The position numbers and the translations under genes are program-made. 60,597 nt of DNA from Streptomyces hygroscopicus (GTDB lineage: Bacteria > Actinomycetota > Actinomycetes > Streptomycetales > Streptomycetaceae), in contig NZ_LBMW01000044.1 of assembly GCF_026168105.1 (NCBI RefSeq), positions 1 through 60,597 of the forward strand, in the 5' to 3' direction. Positions 34,269 to 41,780 of this stretch are shown piece after piece; within the stretch, counting starts at the first letter, position 1, and every line of letters starts with the position of its first letter. Below the pieces are notes generated by a model. The model saw only the letters and a program-made list of their open reading frames with translations. It did not search any database and had not been told where the DNA came from.

Positions 34269-35042
34269 TCAGATCCCCACCGTGAAGCCCTTCGACCAGG
34301 TCTGCATCTGCTGCACGATGCCGTCCCAGGCGCCGGTCAGCAGCAGCAGGCCGGTCGCGATCATCATCGTGCCGCCGATGCGCATCACCCAGACATAGTG
34401 GCGCTTGACCCACCCGAAGGCACCGAGGGCCTTGCGGAAGGCGACCGCGGTGAGCACGAAGGGCACGCCCAGGCCGAGGCAGTAGGCGACGGTCAGCAGG
34501 GCACCGCGGCCGGCACTCGCCTCGTTGTAGGACAGCATGTTCACGGAGGTGAGGGTCGGGCCGAGGCACGGCGTCCAGCCGATCCCGAACAGGGCGCCGA
34601 GGACGGGCGCGCCCACCAGGCCGGTGGCCGGCCGCTTGTGGAAGCGGAACTCACGCTGGGTCAGCCAGGGCATCAGGCCCATGAAGAAGACGCCGAGCAC
34701 GATCATGAGCACGCCGAGCACCTTGGTCAGGGTGTCCTTGTACTCCTGCAGCGTGGACCCGAAGTACCCGAACAGCGCCCCGCCGGAGACGAACACGGCG
34801 GTGAAGCCGATCACGAACAGCGAGGCGCCCGCGGCCATCCGGCCCCGTCGTGCCTCGGCCAGGTCGGTGCCCGCGACCCCGGTGACATACGAGAGGTAGC
34901 CGGGGACGAGTGGCAGGACGCACGGCGAGAAGAAGGAGACGAGCCCGCCGAGCACGGCGACCGGCAGGGCGAGCAGCAGCGCACCGGGAAGGGCCGACTG
35001 GCCCGGGTCGGTGGCCGCGGCGAGCGTGGACGCTACGGTCAC
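34269..35042 (-). CDS. ccdA: CcdA-type thiol:disulfide transmembrane transporter
   Basis: 257 residues, about six membrane segments. It passes electrons from cytoplasmic thioredoxin to the extracellular TlpA-like protein, keeping apocytochrome cysteines reduced. The two redox Cys lie in FFSPCVLPLVPGYLSYV (C near 43) and GIGWTPCLGPTL. GTG start at 35040-35042, one base after the TlpA-like gene stop. Its position inside the resB-ccsB operon supports the role. Confidence 0.92.
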   Translation of the reverse strand: MTVASTLAAATDPGQSALPGALLLALPVAVLGGLVSFFSPCVLPLVPGYLSYVTGVAGTDLAEARRGRMAAGASLFVIGFTAVFVSGGALFGYFGSTLQEYKDTLTKVLGVLMIVLGVFFMGLMPWLTQREFRFHKRPATGLVGAPVLGALFGIGWTPCLGPTLTSVNMLSYNEASAGRGALLTVAYCLGLGVPFVLTAVAFRKALGAFGWVKRHYVWVMRIGGTMMIATGLLLLTGAWDGIVQQMQTWSKGFTVGI

Positions 35043-35043
35043 G

Positions 35044-35679
35044 TCACTTCTCCGCTACGACCGGGTCGAGCATCTCGCGCAGCTTGTCCTCGCTGAGAGC
35101 CTGGAGCGTGCGCGCGGCGATCTTCCCGTCCCGGTCGATGACGAGCGTGGAGGGGATCGCCTGCGGGTTGAGCGTGCCCTTCTGGAAGCGGAGCATCAGC
35201 TTCCCAGTCGGGTCGTACAGGCTCGGGTACGTGACGCCGTACTGCTTCTCGAAGGACTGGGCCGGTCCCGTGCTGGTGTCCCGGGTGTTGATGCCGACGA
35301 ACTGGACGCCCTTGCCCGCGGTCTCCTGGGCGACCTTGACGAAGTTCGGCGCCTCGGCGCGGCACGGCGGGCACCAGGAGCCCCAGACGTTGATGACGAC
35401 GACCTTGCCCTTGTAGTCGGCGACATCGAGCGTCTTGCCGTCGATCGTCGCACCGGACAGGTCGGGGGCGGCGGTCCGCTCGCCCTTCTTGACGGTGGCG
35501 ATGCCGTCCTTGCCGGTGATGAAGTTGGTGTTGCCGGAGCCCCCGGAGACGCCGCCGGACCCGCAGGCGGAGAGCATGAACGCCGCGACGGCGGCCCCGG
35601 CGGTGGCGAGGGCGGCGCGTCGACGGCTGCGGCTACGGGCGCGGTTCAGGCGCTGGGGGGCGCGGCAGGCGGCACTCAT
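35044..35679 (-). CDS. resA: TlpA/ResA-like thioredoxin lipoprotein
   Basis: 211 residues. A basic N-terminus is followed by FMLSACGSGG, a lipobox with Cys near residue 39, so it is an exported lipoprotein. The thioredoxin fold has the redox site GSWCPPCRAEAP (CPPC, ~115) and VGINTRDTSTG. It receives electrons from CcdA and reduces apocytochrome c. It is the first gene of the four-gene cytochrome c maturation operon. The gene symbol follows the Bacillus naming and is family-level. Confidence 0.9.
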   Translation of the reverse strand: MSAACRAPQRLNRARSRSRRRAALATAGAAVAAFMLSACGSGGVSGGSGNTNFITGKDGIATVKKGERTAAPDLSGATIDGKTLDVADYKGKVVVINVWGSWCPPCRAEAPNFVKVAQETAGKGVQFVGINTRDTSTGPAQSFEKQYGVTYPSLYDPTGKLMLRFQKGTLNPQAIPSTLVIDRDGKIAARTLQALSEDKLREMLDPVVAEK

Positions 35680-35745
35680 GTGAAAAGTTTCGCATGTCCG
35701 TTCCGGGGATCTTGCGCACCCCCCTTGCGGGCGGAAACCCGCATT

Positions 35746-37029
35746 TCAGGCACCCTGTGAGGTGCCGCCCGAGCCTCCCTTGCCGGTGTCCGACATGTAT
35801 GCCTTCCAGCCACCCGTCGGCTGCTGCCCGACCTCGAGCCTGCGCAGCTTGGCCAGCACCTCCGGCTTCTGCACGTCCATCCAGTCCACGAACTGGCGGA
35901 AGGAGACCATGCGGACGTCGGCGCCCTTCTCCTTCTCCTGCGCGATGTGCTTGAAGGCCTCCTCGACGGAGTCCATGTAGATGCCGCCGTTCCAGTGCTC
36001 GAAGTGGTTTCCGATGAAGAACGGCGCCCGGTTTGTCTCATATGCCCGCTGGAAGCCGGCTATGTAGGCCCCGGCGGACTGCTGGCGCCAGGCGGGGTAG
36101 TTGTAGGCAGGTGCCTTGGTCGAGTTCTTCGACTGGTTGAACATCATGTTGTAGTCCATCGAGAGGACCTCGAACTTGCGCCCGGGGAAGGGCACCTGCT
36201 GCAGCGGCAGGTCCCAGAGCCCGTGCCGCTTCACCGGCCACACCTGCCGGCCGCCGGGCGAGGAGGCGTCGTAGCGCCAGCCGAGTTCACGGGCGGTGGG
36301 CAGCAGATTGTCCTGGCCGAGCAGACAGGGCGTACGACCGCCGACCAGCTCCTTGTCGTAGTCGAAGGGCAGCGGCGGCAGATCGCTGAACCCGGTGTTG
36401 GTCTTCCACTCCTTGACGAAGGCCTTGGCCTGCTGGATCTCGCTGTGCCACTGCTTGGGCGTCCAGTGCGCGACCGTGCCGAAACCGGAGCAGAAGTGGC
36501 CGTTGAAGTGGGTGCCTATCTCATGGCCCTCGAGCCACGCGCGCCGGACGTTCGTCAGCGTGGCACGGATGTGGTCGTCCGTGAGGTAGCCGATGTCGGA
36601 GGCGCCCGGCCGGTTGTTCGGCGGCAGATACTTGCGCTTCTTCGACTCGGGGAGCAGATAGAGCCCGGAGAGGAAGAAGGTCATGTGCGCGCCGTGCGCC
36701 TTCGCCAGGTCGAGGAAGCGCGGGAAGAGGCCGTTGCCGACCTCTCCGGCGCCGTCCCAGGAGAAGACCACGAACTGCGGCGGAGTCTGGCCGGGCTCCA
36801 GCGGAACCGGCTTGTCCGGCTGACTCGGCTGCGCACCGCTGTCGGCGGTGGAACCGTCACCGAGGGGGCGCGCGGTGGCCGTGGGGTTGCCGGAGTCGCC
36901 GGAACTTCCCTTGCCGGAACCGTCACCGGACTTCGCGCCGTCCTGGTGGGAGCCACAGGCGGCCAGCCCCATGGCAGCCGCCGTACCCGCGCCGAGGCCT
37001 ATCAGTCCTCGCCGGCTGATGTCCCGCAT
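35746..37029 (-). CDS. Polysaccharide-deacetylase-like secreted lipoprotein
   Basis: 427 residues. Signal with twin-arginine and lipobox: RDISRRGLIGLGAG then MGLAACGS. A Gly/Ser/Pro-rich linker (to ~95) precedes a carbohydrate-esterase-4-like fold: QFVVFSWDGAGEVGNGLFPRFLDLA, HMTFFLSGLYLLP, EGHEIGTHFNGHFCSG. The usual TFDDG motif appears as SWDGAG, and the HxxxH metal pair may be GTHFNGH, so activity is uncertain. The start at 37027-37029 has GGGGACGGG upstream; an ATG four codons earlier follows a hairpin. It lies between the hem and cytochrome genes, but its role there is unclear. Confidence 0.75.
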   Translation of the reverse strand: MRDISRRGLIGLGAGTAAAMGLAACGSHQDGAKSGDGSGKGSSGDSGNPTATARPLGDGSTADSGAQPSQPDKPVPLEPGQTPPQFVVFSWDGAGEVGNGLFPRFLDLAKAHGAHMTFFLSGLYLLPESKKRKYLPPNNRPGASDIGYLTDDHIRATLTNVRRAWLEGHEIGTHFNGHFCSGFGTVAHWTPKQWHSEIQQAKAFVKEWKTNTGFSDLPPLPFDYDKELVGGRTPCLLGQDNLLPTARELGWRYDASSPGGRQVWPVKRHGLWDLPLQQVPFPGRKFEVLSMDYNMMFNQSKNSTKAPAYNYPAWRQQSAGAYIAGFQRAYETNRAPFFIGNHFEHWNGGIYMDSVEEAFKHIAQEKEKGADVRMVSFRQFVDWMDVQKPEVLAKLRRLEVGQQPTGGWKAYMSDTGKGGSGGTSQGA

Positions 37030-37047
37030 TCCCGTCCCCATTTCATA

Positions 37048-37081
37048 GCGGCCTCTCAGTGGTCACACAATGAGAGGCCGC
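37048..37081 (-). promoter_or_regulatory. 5'-UTR hairpin before the deacetylase-like gene
   Basis: An 11-bp perfect stem, GCGGCCTCTCA (37048-37058) with TGAGAGGCCGC (37071-37081), loop of 12 nt. On the minus strand it lies 6-39 nt upstream of the first ATG. It could protect the transcript end, act as an attenuator or bind a regulator. An AT-rich promoter-like stretch (TATACA at about 37110-37115 on the minus strand) lies just upstream. Confidence 0.6.
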
Positions 37082-37210
37082 GATGAGGACGGGGGTTCCC
37101 CCCAACGCATGTATATTGAGCGAATTTTACGAAGATACGTTCACATCACGCGACTGTGCGCGTGTTGTGACGAACCGTACACCGATCCGTAAGTGCCGCG
37201 TCGCCGCGTT

Positions 37211-37237
37211 CGGGCAGGGCGCACGACGCCCTGCCCG
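37211..37237 (-). terminator. Terminator hairpin after the histidine phosphatase gene
   Basis: CGGGCAGGGCG (37211-37221) and CGCCCTGCCCG (37227-37237) form a perfect 11-bp stem with loop CACGA. It starts 6 bp beyond the phosphatase stop and ends the hemL-phosphatase transcript. Confidence 0.8.
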
Positions 37238-37242
37238 CTGCG

Positions 37243-37920
37243 TCAGGCCCCGAACGCCTTTCCGCCGTTCCCCTTCACGGGCTTGGCGCCCGCGAGCAGA
37301 TGAGCCGGTACGAGTTCCCGGGCCGGCTCGCTGTACCCGACGGACACAATCTTGTCGCCCTGATACGTGAAGGTGGTAAGAGAGGCGAGCGTGCACTGCC
37401 GCTTGCGCGGGTCGTGCCACAGCCGGCGCTTCTCCACGAAGCTGCGCACTATCCAGATCGGCAGCTGATGGCTGACGCACACGGCCTCGTGCCCGCGCGC
37501 GGCGTCCTTGGCGGCGTTCAGCGCCCCCATCATCCGGACGACCTGCTCCACATACGGCTCGCCCCAGGACGGCTTGAACGGGTTGACGAGGTGCTTCCAG
37601 TTCTCGGGCCGCCGCAGCGCCCCGTCGCCGACTCCGAAGGTCTTGCCCTGGAAGACGTTGTCCGCCTCGATCAGCCGCTCGTCGACGGCGAGGCCGAGAC
37701 CGTGTGCCTTGGCGATCGGGGTGGCCGTCTCCTGCGCCCGCTCCAGCGGGGAGGCCACGACGTGGGTGATGTCCCGGGAGGCGAGGTGCTCGGCGACCCG
37801 GTCGGCCATCTGCCGCCCCAGCTCGGAGAGGTGGTAACCGGGCAGCCGCCCGTACAGGACCCCCTCCGGATTGGCGACTTCGCCGTGCCGCATCAGGTGG
37901 ACGACGGTGATGTCACTCAT
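37243..37920 (-). CDS. Histidine phosphatase-family protein
   Basis: 225 residues. The RHG motif is HLMRHGEVANPEG (residues ~8-20) and the second His is in VCVSHQLPIWIVRS (~147). Phosphoglycerate mutase/phosphatase fold; substrates in this family range from sugar phosphates to nucleotides. It overlaps the hemL stop by 4 nt, and this pairing with hemL is conserved in Streptomyces from memory. A regulatory or scavenging role beside heme synthesis is not shown. Confidence 0.9.
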   Translation of the reverse strand: MSDITVVHLMRHGEVANPEGVLYGRLPGYHLSELGRQMADRVAEHLASRDITHVVASPLERAQETATPIAKAHGLGLAVDERLIEADNVFQGKTFGVGDGALRRPENWKHLVNPFKPSWGEPYVEQVVRMMGALNAAKDAARGHEAVCVSHQLPIWIVRSFVEKRRLWHDPRKRQCTLASLTTFTYQGDKIVSVGYSEPARELVPAHLLAGAKPVKGNGGKAFGA

Positions 37921-39236
37921 GCTGCCGTGGCCTCCGCTGCTGCCCGGGCCGCCGCCGGAAGGGCGTCGGCGATCCGTTGGACCGCCCGCTCGTCGTGGGC
38001 GGTGGAGACGAACCAGGACTCGAAGGACGAGGGCGGCAGATAGACGCCCTGCGCGAGGAGGGAGTGGAAGAAGGCGGAGAACCGGAAGGACTCCTGGCTC
38101 TTCGCGTCCTCGTAGTTGTGGACCGGCCGGTCGGTGAAGAACACGGAGAACATGTTGGAGGCGCTCTGGAGCCGGTGCGCGACGCCCTCCTTGGCGAGCG
38201 CCTCGGTGACGAGCGTACGGATCTCCTCGGACACGGCGTCGACCTTGCCGTACGCGGCGTCGTCGAGAAGCCGCAGCTGGGCGAGGCCCGCGGCGGTCGC
38301 GACCGGGTTCCCGGAGAGGGTGCCGGCCTGGTAGACGGGCCCGGCCGGGGCGAGGTGCGCCATGACGTCCGCACGTCCACCGAAGGCGGCGGCCGGGAAC
38401 CCGCCGCCCATGACCTTGCCGAAGGTCATGAGGTCGGGCTCGACCCCGTCGACGCCGTACCAGCCCGCCCGGCTGGTGCGGAAGCCGGTCATGACCTCGT
38501 CGGAGATGTAGAGGGCGCCGTTCTCACGGCACACGTCCTTGAGCCCCTGGTTGAAGCCGGGCAGCGGCGGCACCACGCCCATGTTCCCGGGCGAGGCCTC
38601 GGTGATCACACAGGCGATCTCGCCGGGGTGCGCGGCGAAGGCGGCGCGGACGGCGTCGAGGTCGTTGTAGGGGAGCACGATGGTGTCGCCGGCCTGGGCA
38701 CCCGTGACCCCCGGAGTGTCGGGCAGGGCGAAGGTCGCGACGCCACTGCCGGCCGCGGCGAGCAGCGAGTCGACGTGACCGTGATAACACCCGGCGAACT
38801 TGATCACCTTGGACCGCCGGGTGAACCCGCGGGCGAGCCGGATGGCGGACATGGTGGCCTCGGTGCCACTGGAGACGAGCCGCACCTGCTCGACGGGCTC
38901 GACCCGGGCGACAATCTCCTCGGCGAGCGCGACCTCGCCCTCACCGGGCGTACCGAATGAGGTACCGCGGGAGACGGCCTCCTGGACGGCGGCGATCACT
39001 TCCGGGTGGGAGTGCCCGAGAATCATGGGCCCCCACGAACAAACAAGATCGACATATTCGCGCCCGTCGGCATCGGTCAAATAGGGGCCGTTGCCGGACA
39101 CCATGAACCGGGGCGTACCGCCCACGGCGCGGAAGGCGCGCACCGGAGAGTTCACGCCGCCGGGCGTGACGGCCGCCGCGCGCTCGAAAAGAGTCTGCGA
39201 AACTGGGGCTTCGTACGGATAGCTCACACTAGCCAT
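37917..39236 (-). CDS. hemL: Glutamate-1-semialdehyde 2,1-aminomutase
   Basis: 439 residues. PLP enzyme that turns glutamate-1-semialdehyde into 5-aminolevulinate, the first heme precursor. The class III aminotransferase signature is ALYISDEVMTGFRTSRAGWYG; the PLP lysine is in MTFGKVMGGGFP (near 268), and HGHVDSLL and SSGTEATMSAIRLARGFT are cofactor-binding. Starts ATG 39234-39236, divergent from the collagen-like gene across 139 bp. Its presence near the cytochrome c maturation genes fits a heme-supply theme. Confidence 0.96.
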   Translation of the reverse strand: MASVSYPYEAPVSQTLFERAAAVTPGGVNSPVRAFRAVGGTPRFMVSGNGPYLTDADGREYVDLVCSWGPMILGHSHPEVIAAVQEAVSRGTSFGTPGEGEVALAEEIVARVEPVEQVRLVSSGTEATMSAIRLARGFTRRSKVIKFAGCYHGHVDSLLAAAGSGVATFALPDTPGVTGAQAGDTIVLPYNDLDAVRAAFAAHPGEIACVITEASPGNMGVVPPLPGFNQGLKDVCRENGALYISDEVMTGFRTSRAGWYGVDGVEPDLMTFGKVMGGGFPAAAFGGRADVMAHLAPAGPVYQAGTLSGNPVATAAGLAQLRLLDDAAYGKVDAVSEEIRTLVTEALAKEGVAHRLQSASNMFSVFFTDRPVHNYEDAKSQESFRFSAFFHSLLAQGVYLPPSSFESWFVSTAHDERAVQRIADALPAAARAAAEATAA

Positions 39237-39375
39237 GGTGTCAGAGGCCGCGAAGATCCTGCGGACAGGTGTTTCAACGCACGTTTCGGCGGGCGGCCGT
39301 GGGGGAGGTCACTGACACGATGATCGGGCTGCGCGGCGGGGGCCACGCATCCCAGAAAAGCAGTCGGGTGGAGAT

Positions 39376-40533
39376 ATGCATCGCGGTGGCGGACTGGGCG
39401 AGGGGACCGGTGACCTGGGTCCTCGGCGTGCCCGGCGGGGAAGGCACCGACGCGACGCGGAGGACACGACCGAGAAACGTCGGCCACCGGGGCCACAAGG
39501 TCCCAACGACCCGCACGACCCGCGCGGCTCCCAGGGGCCGGGACCGCAGGGTCCGGGTGACGCCTACGGCTCGGGAGACTCGCAGGAGCCGGGGGGCTCG
39601 TTCGTTTCGGGGACTTCCGAGGGGCCGGGAGGCCCGTTCGGCACGGGGACCGCGCAGGGGCCGGGGGGCTCACAGGTTCCCGAGATCACGCCCTCGGGCA
39701 TCCCCACGGCTCCGGGCATCCCCACGACTCCGAGCGTCCCCCCGACTCCGGGCATCCCTCCGGCTGCGGAGCTCTCGCAGGGTCCACAGGGTCCGGGGAT
39801 CTCGACGGGTCCGGCGGGCTTGTCGAGTGGCGGAATTTCGCCGGGTCCTGGAGGCATGTCCAGTGGCGGGATCTCGCCGGGTCCGGGGGGCTCGCAGGAC
39901 TCGGGCGCGCAGGGTCCGGGAAACTCCCAGGGTTCACAGAGCGCGACGGGCTCGCTAGGTTCACAGGGCCCCGAGGGTTCACACGTTTCACAGGGTGAGC
40001 CTGAGCGGATCGGCCGAGCGGCGCGTATGGACCGTAGGCAGCGAAGGGACCGTACGGTGGACCGACTCAGGACTGGGAGCGGGAATGGTGGTCGGGTGGG
40101 GGTGACCTACAAATACTTCGGCGCGCCGGACGGCGCCACGGCAGCCCGCGTCCCGATCTCGATGCGTCCCGAAGAGCTCGGCGGCGACGAGCTCGGCATG
40201 GGCGGCATGTTCACCAAGATCAAGCCGGAGACGATGGCGGCGATGGTGCTCACGGGCATCGAGGGCGTCCCGCTGCACAAGGTCCCGCCGCTGGAACTGG
40301 TGGTCCTGCACCCCGACTACGCGGTGGTCAAACTCCCCATGACGGTCGTGGACCCGCTGCGCGGCATCGGCGAGGAGGCGGTGGGCGCGGCGGCGTTCAT
40401 CTGGTCGACGGTGCCGGACCGGGGCGGACCGCGGGATGCGTTCAACGTGTACCAGCTGCTGCACGAGTGGCAGGACTTCAGCCACCGTTTGCACGAGGCG
40501 GGGCATCAGCCGTACTGCCTGGTGTGGCCCTGA
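39376..40533 (+). CDS. Gly/Pro-rich collagen-like protein with conserved C-terminal domain
   Basis: 385 residues. ATG 39376 has GGTGGAG 3-5 nt upstream. Residues ~35-205 are low complexity with collagen-like GPQGP, GPGG and PGIP tracts and a duplicated segment SSGGISPGPGG. The C-terminal ~145 residues are different: YKYFGAPDGATAARVPISMRP, GIEGVPLHKVPPLELVVLHPDYAVVKLPM and FNVYQLLHEWQDFSHRL look like a folded, conserved domain of unknown function. No signal peptide is seen. The conserved part may be the true gene, the N-terminus being an expanded disordered extension. It is divergent from hemL and ends at a shared terminator. Confidence 0.7.
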   Translation: MHRGGGLGEGTGDLGPRRARRGRHRRDAEDTTEKRRPPGPQGPNDPHDPRGSQGPGPQGPGDAYGSGDSQEPGGSFVSGTSEGPGGPFGTGTAQGPGGSQVPEITPSGIPTAPGIPTTPSVPPTPGIPPAAELSQGPQGPGISTGPAGLSSGGISPGPGGMSSGGISPGPGGSQDSGAQGPGNSQGSQSATGSLGSQGPEGSHVSQGEPERIGRAARMDRRQRRDRTVDRLRTGSGNGGRVGVTYKYFGAPDGATAARVPISMRPEELGGDELGMGGMFTKIKPETMAAMVLTGIEGVPLHKVPPLELVVLHPDYAVVKLPMTVVDPLRGIGEEAVGAAAFIWSTVPDRGGPRDAFNVYQLLHEWQDFSHRLHEAGHQPYCLVWP

Positions 40534-40552
40534 GCCGGGCATTCCGGCATAC

Positions 40553-40580
40553 GGGCGGGGTTTTCGGACCCCGCCCTTTT
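40553..40580. terminator. Bidirectional terminator with T-tail
   Basis: GGGCGGGG (40553-40560) and CCCCGCCC (40569-40576) pair around TTTTCGGA, followed by TTTT. It lies between the convergent collagen-like gene and isonitrile synthase gene and can serve both. Confidence 0.88.
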
Positions 40581-41557
40581 CATGTGCGCGGACGGGCTTG
40601 GTGGCCCGATCGGCCGGATCCGTTCTCGTCGAAGTGGCTGGCCCTGCCGTCCTGCTGTACCAGTCGGCCCCGCCGGGCGGCTTCGGCCCGGGGCATGAGC
40701 GTCCAGGTGCCGTCGGCGCGGTGCAGGGCGGCGGAGTGCCAGGGGGTGGTCCAGGCGTCCGGAGCATCGAGGAGACGGATGCCGAATTTCGGGGCGCCGA
40801 CGCGTTGGGGATGGATCGACAGGCGTACGGCGTCGGGGTGATGCTCGGCGATCAGGTCGCCCCAGGCCCGGCTGCGCTGGATCACGCCGTAGGCGCGTTG
40901 ACGGCATGCGCGTTGGAGGGCGGAGCGGGTGCCGGTCCAGTCGGCGGTGTCCTCGACGAGGAAGCGGGTGATGCCCCGGTAGAGGGCGAGGGCGTGGTCG
41001 TCGGCGCGGACCTCGGCGCGCAGGGCGTCCAGGGCGGGGGCGTAGCGGTCGCCGACGTGGGCGCGTTTCGTGTCGTGCGGGAGATCGCCGAGGACGTCGC
41101 GCAGATCGAGGACGGACAGTCTGTCCAGGCCCAATTTACTTATTTGTATTCGCAGTTCGTCGGAGTAGGCGTCGATGTGGTCGTCAGGGACGCCGACGAG
41201 GTCACTGAAGACATGGCCGTCGGAACAGATGATCACGCGAGCGCCCGGCGGGTAGATCCGCTCGGTCTCCGTGCACAGGGTGTTCAGGAAGGCGAGGGAG
41301 AGGCGTTCGCCCTGGTCTGGGAGGTGGCCGAGGACCTTGGCCGGGTTGGGCGACTTGCAGGGGAAGCCGGGCAGGGTGAAGACGATGGGTGCTCCGTCGC
41401 GCACGAAGTCGGCGATGCGGTGCAACTGATGGGGGAAGGCCTCCGCGGGCGCGGGACCGGGAGCGCGGTCGGTCGTGCGGTGGTGAGGCAGGAGCAGGCT
41501 GAGGATCTCGGTGCCGATGCGGATCGGGAGGGCGTCCGGGGCGGTCGTCAGTGGCAT
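40580..41557 (-). CDS. Isonitrile (isocyanide) synthase, PvcA/IsnA/DIT1 family
   Basis: 325 residues from ATG 41555-41557 with AGGAGG 7 nt upstream. The family converts the amino group of an aromatic amino acid (Tyr or Trp in known cases) to an isonitrile, using ribulose-5-phosphate as the carbon source. Signatures: FTLPGFPCKSPNPAKVLGHLPDQGE (~57-81), YPPGARVIICSDGHVFSDLVGV (~101-122) and RLSIHPQRVGAPKFGIRLL. One run of codons (ATA CAA ATA AGT AAA TTG, 41132-41149) is very unusual for this genome. It is the last gene of the set with the P450, amidotransferase and MFS exporter; the 223-bp gap to the P450 gene holds no gene. Confidence 0.9.
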   Translation of the reverse strand: MPLTTAPDALPIRIGTEILSLLLPHHRTTDRAPGPAPAEAFPHQLHRIADFVRDGAPIVFTLPGFPCKSPNPAKVLGHLPDQGERLSLAFLNTLCTETERIYPPGARVIICSDGHVFSDLVGVPDDHIDAYSDELRIQISKLGLDRLSVLDLRDVLGDLPHDTKRAHVGDRYAPALDALRAEVRADDHALALYRGITRFLVEDTADWTGTRSALQRACRQRAYGVIQRSRAWGDLIAEHHPDAVRLSIHPQRVGAPKFGIRLLDAPDAWTTPWHSAALHRADGTWTLMPRAEAARRGRLVQQDGRASHFDENGSGRSGHQARPRT

Positions 41558-41780
41558 GTCGTTCCTCCTGGCGTACGAGGGCACGCCGACATGGCGCCGA
41601 CGGGGTCCTCCCTGGTCGGGCACAGCCGAGAGCTTGGGGAGGGTGGCCAGGCGCCGGTGGGGTGTGGGCGTGGATCAGCTGTAGTGGATCGGCGGGCCTT
41701 GGATCAGCGGGCCGACGGGCCGGTGCGGGTAGCGCGGCCGGTGCGGGCGGTGCGGCCGGGCCGGTCGGCCGGAGCCGAGG

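Noticed and set aside
41558..41780. Extra gene between isonitrile synthase and P450
   Set aside because: Only short GC-rich readings and GGATCAGCGGGCC-like direct repeats; no start with ribosome site.
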